Part shown: positions 4,941 through 6,033 of the stretch, piece after piece
How positions within the stretch are numbered: the first letter of the stretch is position 1
How the letters are laid out: each line of letters starts with the position of its first letter
Assembly (NCBI GenBank): GCA_003647825.1
Contig: QMNP01000112.1
Coordinates: 1 to 6,033, forward strand
DNA: 6,033 nucleotides
Source of the DNA: Candidatus Cloacimonadota bacterium
GTDB taxonomy: Bacteria > Cloacimonadota > Cloacimonadia > Cloacimonadales > TCS61
Reading direction: 5' to 3'
Position numbers and translations under genes: made by a program
Notes under the pieces: model-generated
The model's database searches: none
What the model was told of the DNA's origin: nothing
What the model saw: only the letters and a program-made list of their open reading frames with translations

Positions 4941-6033
4941 TTATTCTGATTTCTCGGTTCTTTTTAGTAATCTATAAACCTGTGATCTGGGAAGGTTCCC
5001 CAGTTTGCTCGCTTTTTGAATGTTGCTATCAGCAGAATCTATCAAGGCTTTAACATAATTTGAATCGAGTTTACTGTTCACATTTTGTCTATGAGAAAGA
5101 TATTCATCCCAATCAAGAGGAAGTTTTTCAAATAAAGAGGAATCGGCAGAATTATTTGAACTGGCAAAAAGATCCGTTCTTAATATATCTTCTGTAGAAA
5201 GCAGTATGGCTTTTTCAATCTCATTTTCCAATTCTCTGATGTTTCCCTGCCATTCGCAGGAAATTAAATAATTTAGAGCATTTACGGAAATACTTTTTAC
5301 ATTCTTTTTAAACTTCATATTATACTTTTTGATGAAATGACTTACGAGAACAGGGACATCCGACTTATGATCTTTGAGAGCAGGAATTTTAATCCTGATC
5401 ACATTCAACCGGTAAAAAAGATCTCGTCTAAATTCGTTTGATTCAATGAGTTCTTCAAGATTTTTATTCGTTGCAGATATGATCCTTATGGAAACGGGAA
5501 TCTCTTTTGAACTTCCAACTGGCGTTACTTTTCTTTCCTGGATCACACGTAATATTTTTGCCTGCAAAGAAAGGTTCATATCTCCGATCTCATCGAGGAA
5601 AAGAGTTCCATTATTTGCCAGTTCGATTTTACCTTTTTTGCTCTTTACAGCTCCTGTAAATGCACCTTTAGCATGACCAAATAATTCACTTTCTAATAGA
5701 TGTTCCGGAATTGCCGAACAATTGATAGCTATAAACGGAGAGTCGCTTTTAAAATTTTGATGAATTCTTTTGGCAATAAGCTCTTTTCCACTTCCGGTAG
5801 GTCCGGTAATCAATACATTAACGTTATGTTCACTGATGATATTGATAAGAGAAAATATCTCTTTCATTTCTTTGCTCACGCCAATAATGGTTGGTTTATT
5901 ATTAACTTCCCCATTCGATGATATCGATTCAATATCTGTTAATTTTTCTTTTTGGAATTTCTCTTTCTCAAGCTTTTTTGTTTCCTGCAAAATTTCATCT
6001 TTTATTGTTAAATATTTCTCCTGAATTTCATAA
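4941..6033 (-). CDS. Sigma-54-dependent transcription activator (NtrC family), N-terminus cut off by window edge
   Basis: The frame stays open through the right edge, so the start and any sensory domain (receiver, PAS or GAF) are outside. A TTG at 5990 is a possible but unlikely start, because 14 more coherent codons precede it. The first visible ~30 residues are Lys/Glu-rich and look like a coiled-coil linker. Counting from that TTG, the AAA+ domain shows Walker A GPTGSGKE (63-70), the sigma-54-contacting GAFTGA loop (109-114), Walker B TLFLDE (129-134), the arginine-finger region FRRDLFYRLN (187-196) and sensor II GNIRELEN (249-256). A Fis-type HTH follows at about 311-344 (NIQKASKLGNLPRSQVYRLL). 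The protein hydrolyses ATP to open sigma-54 RNA polymerase complexes from an upstream DNA site. The palindrome and sigma-54 promoter downstream make the transglutaminase-like gene a likely target. Confidence 0.95.
   Translation of the reverse strand, partial: YEIQEKYLTIKDEILQETKKLEKEKFQKEKLTDIESISSNGEVNNKPTIIGVSKEMKEIFSLINIISEHNVNVLITGPTGSGKELIAKRIHQNFKSDSPFIAINCSAIPEHLLESELFGHAKGAFTGAVKSKKGKIELANNGTLFLDEIGDMNLSLQAKILRVIQERKVTPVGSSKEIPVSIRIISATNKNLEELIESNEFRRDLFYRLNVIRIKIPALKDHKSDVPVLVSHFIKKYNMKFKKNVKSISVNALNYLISCEWQGNIRELENEIEKAILLSTEDILRTDLFASSNNSADSSLFEKLPLDWDEYLSHRQNVNSKLDSNYVKALIDSADSNIQKASKLGNLPRSQVYRLLKRTEKSE

Noticed and set aside
5988..5990. TTG at 5990 as the true start of the activator
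   Set aside because: The frame stays open upstream to the window edge with matching Lys/Glu-rich coding character, and no suitable ribosome site precedes the TTG. NtrC-family proteins usually carry more N-terminal sequence.
5446..6024. Plus-strand open frames at 5446-5676, 5700-5921 and 5770-6024
   Set aside because: They are shadows of the highly conserved AAA+ domain gene on the minus strand.
1..6033. CRISPR arrays, tRNA or rRNA genes, insertion sequences, phage or plasmid genes
   Set aside because: No regularly spaced repeats, cloverleaf sequences, rRNA motifs or transposase or integrase motifs were seen.

Overview
The window is AT-rich and every supported gene lies on the minus strand, so the reading order runs from position 6033 down to 1. 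Two secreted proteins with modular domains suggest a bacterium of the Fibrobacteres-Chlorobi-Bacteroidetes (FCB) assemblage. One ends in a typical type IX secretion (T9SS/FlgD-like) sorting domain with the N-NFPNPFNPSTTISFSL motif. The wording of that domain and the low G+C would fit Candidatus Cloacimonadota, Ignavibacteria/Caldithrix or Marinimicrobia-like lineages. The phylum is inferred; no rRNA or marker gene is present.

Layout in transcription order: (1) 6033-4941, the 3' part of a sigma-54-dependent (NtrC-type) transcription activator, whose N-terminal sensor region lies outside the window. (2) 4940-4541, a 400-base gap. It holds a strong stem-loop just after the activator stop, a perfect 16-bp palindrome, two further copies of its 9-base half-site, and a well-formed -24/-12 (sigma-54) promoter 46 bases upstream of the next start codon. 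(3) 4540-2231, a secreted 769-residue protein with a transglutaminase-fold domain resembling the peptide:N-glycanase type, a carboxypeptidase-regulatory-like domain and a T9SS sorting domain. (4) 2230-2165, a short gap that can fold into a stem-loop burying the next gene's Shine-Dalgarno sequence. (5) 2164-1736, a small stand-alone receiver protein that keeps the phospho-acceptor Asp but has lost other pocket residues. (6) 1735-1658, a gap with an imperfect 26-base-period duplication and a possible sigma-70-type promoter. (7) 1657-1, the first 552 codons of a large secreted protein with a PPC domain and fibronectin-III-like repeats, one of which is split by a LamG-like domain; it runs off the left edge.

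Proposed working model (inference): the activator binds the GTTACTCAA dyad and half-sites and drives the sigma-54 promoter. That gives a transcript for the transglutaminase-like secreted protein and, by read-through and translational coupling, the small receiver protein. The large adhesin-like protein may be co-transcribed or have its own promoter. The whole would be a surface or extracellular module under sigma-54 control. The individual protein families are known; the linkage, the predicted DNA sites and the RNA structures are what deserve attention.
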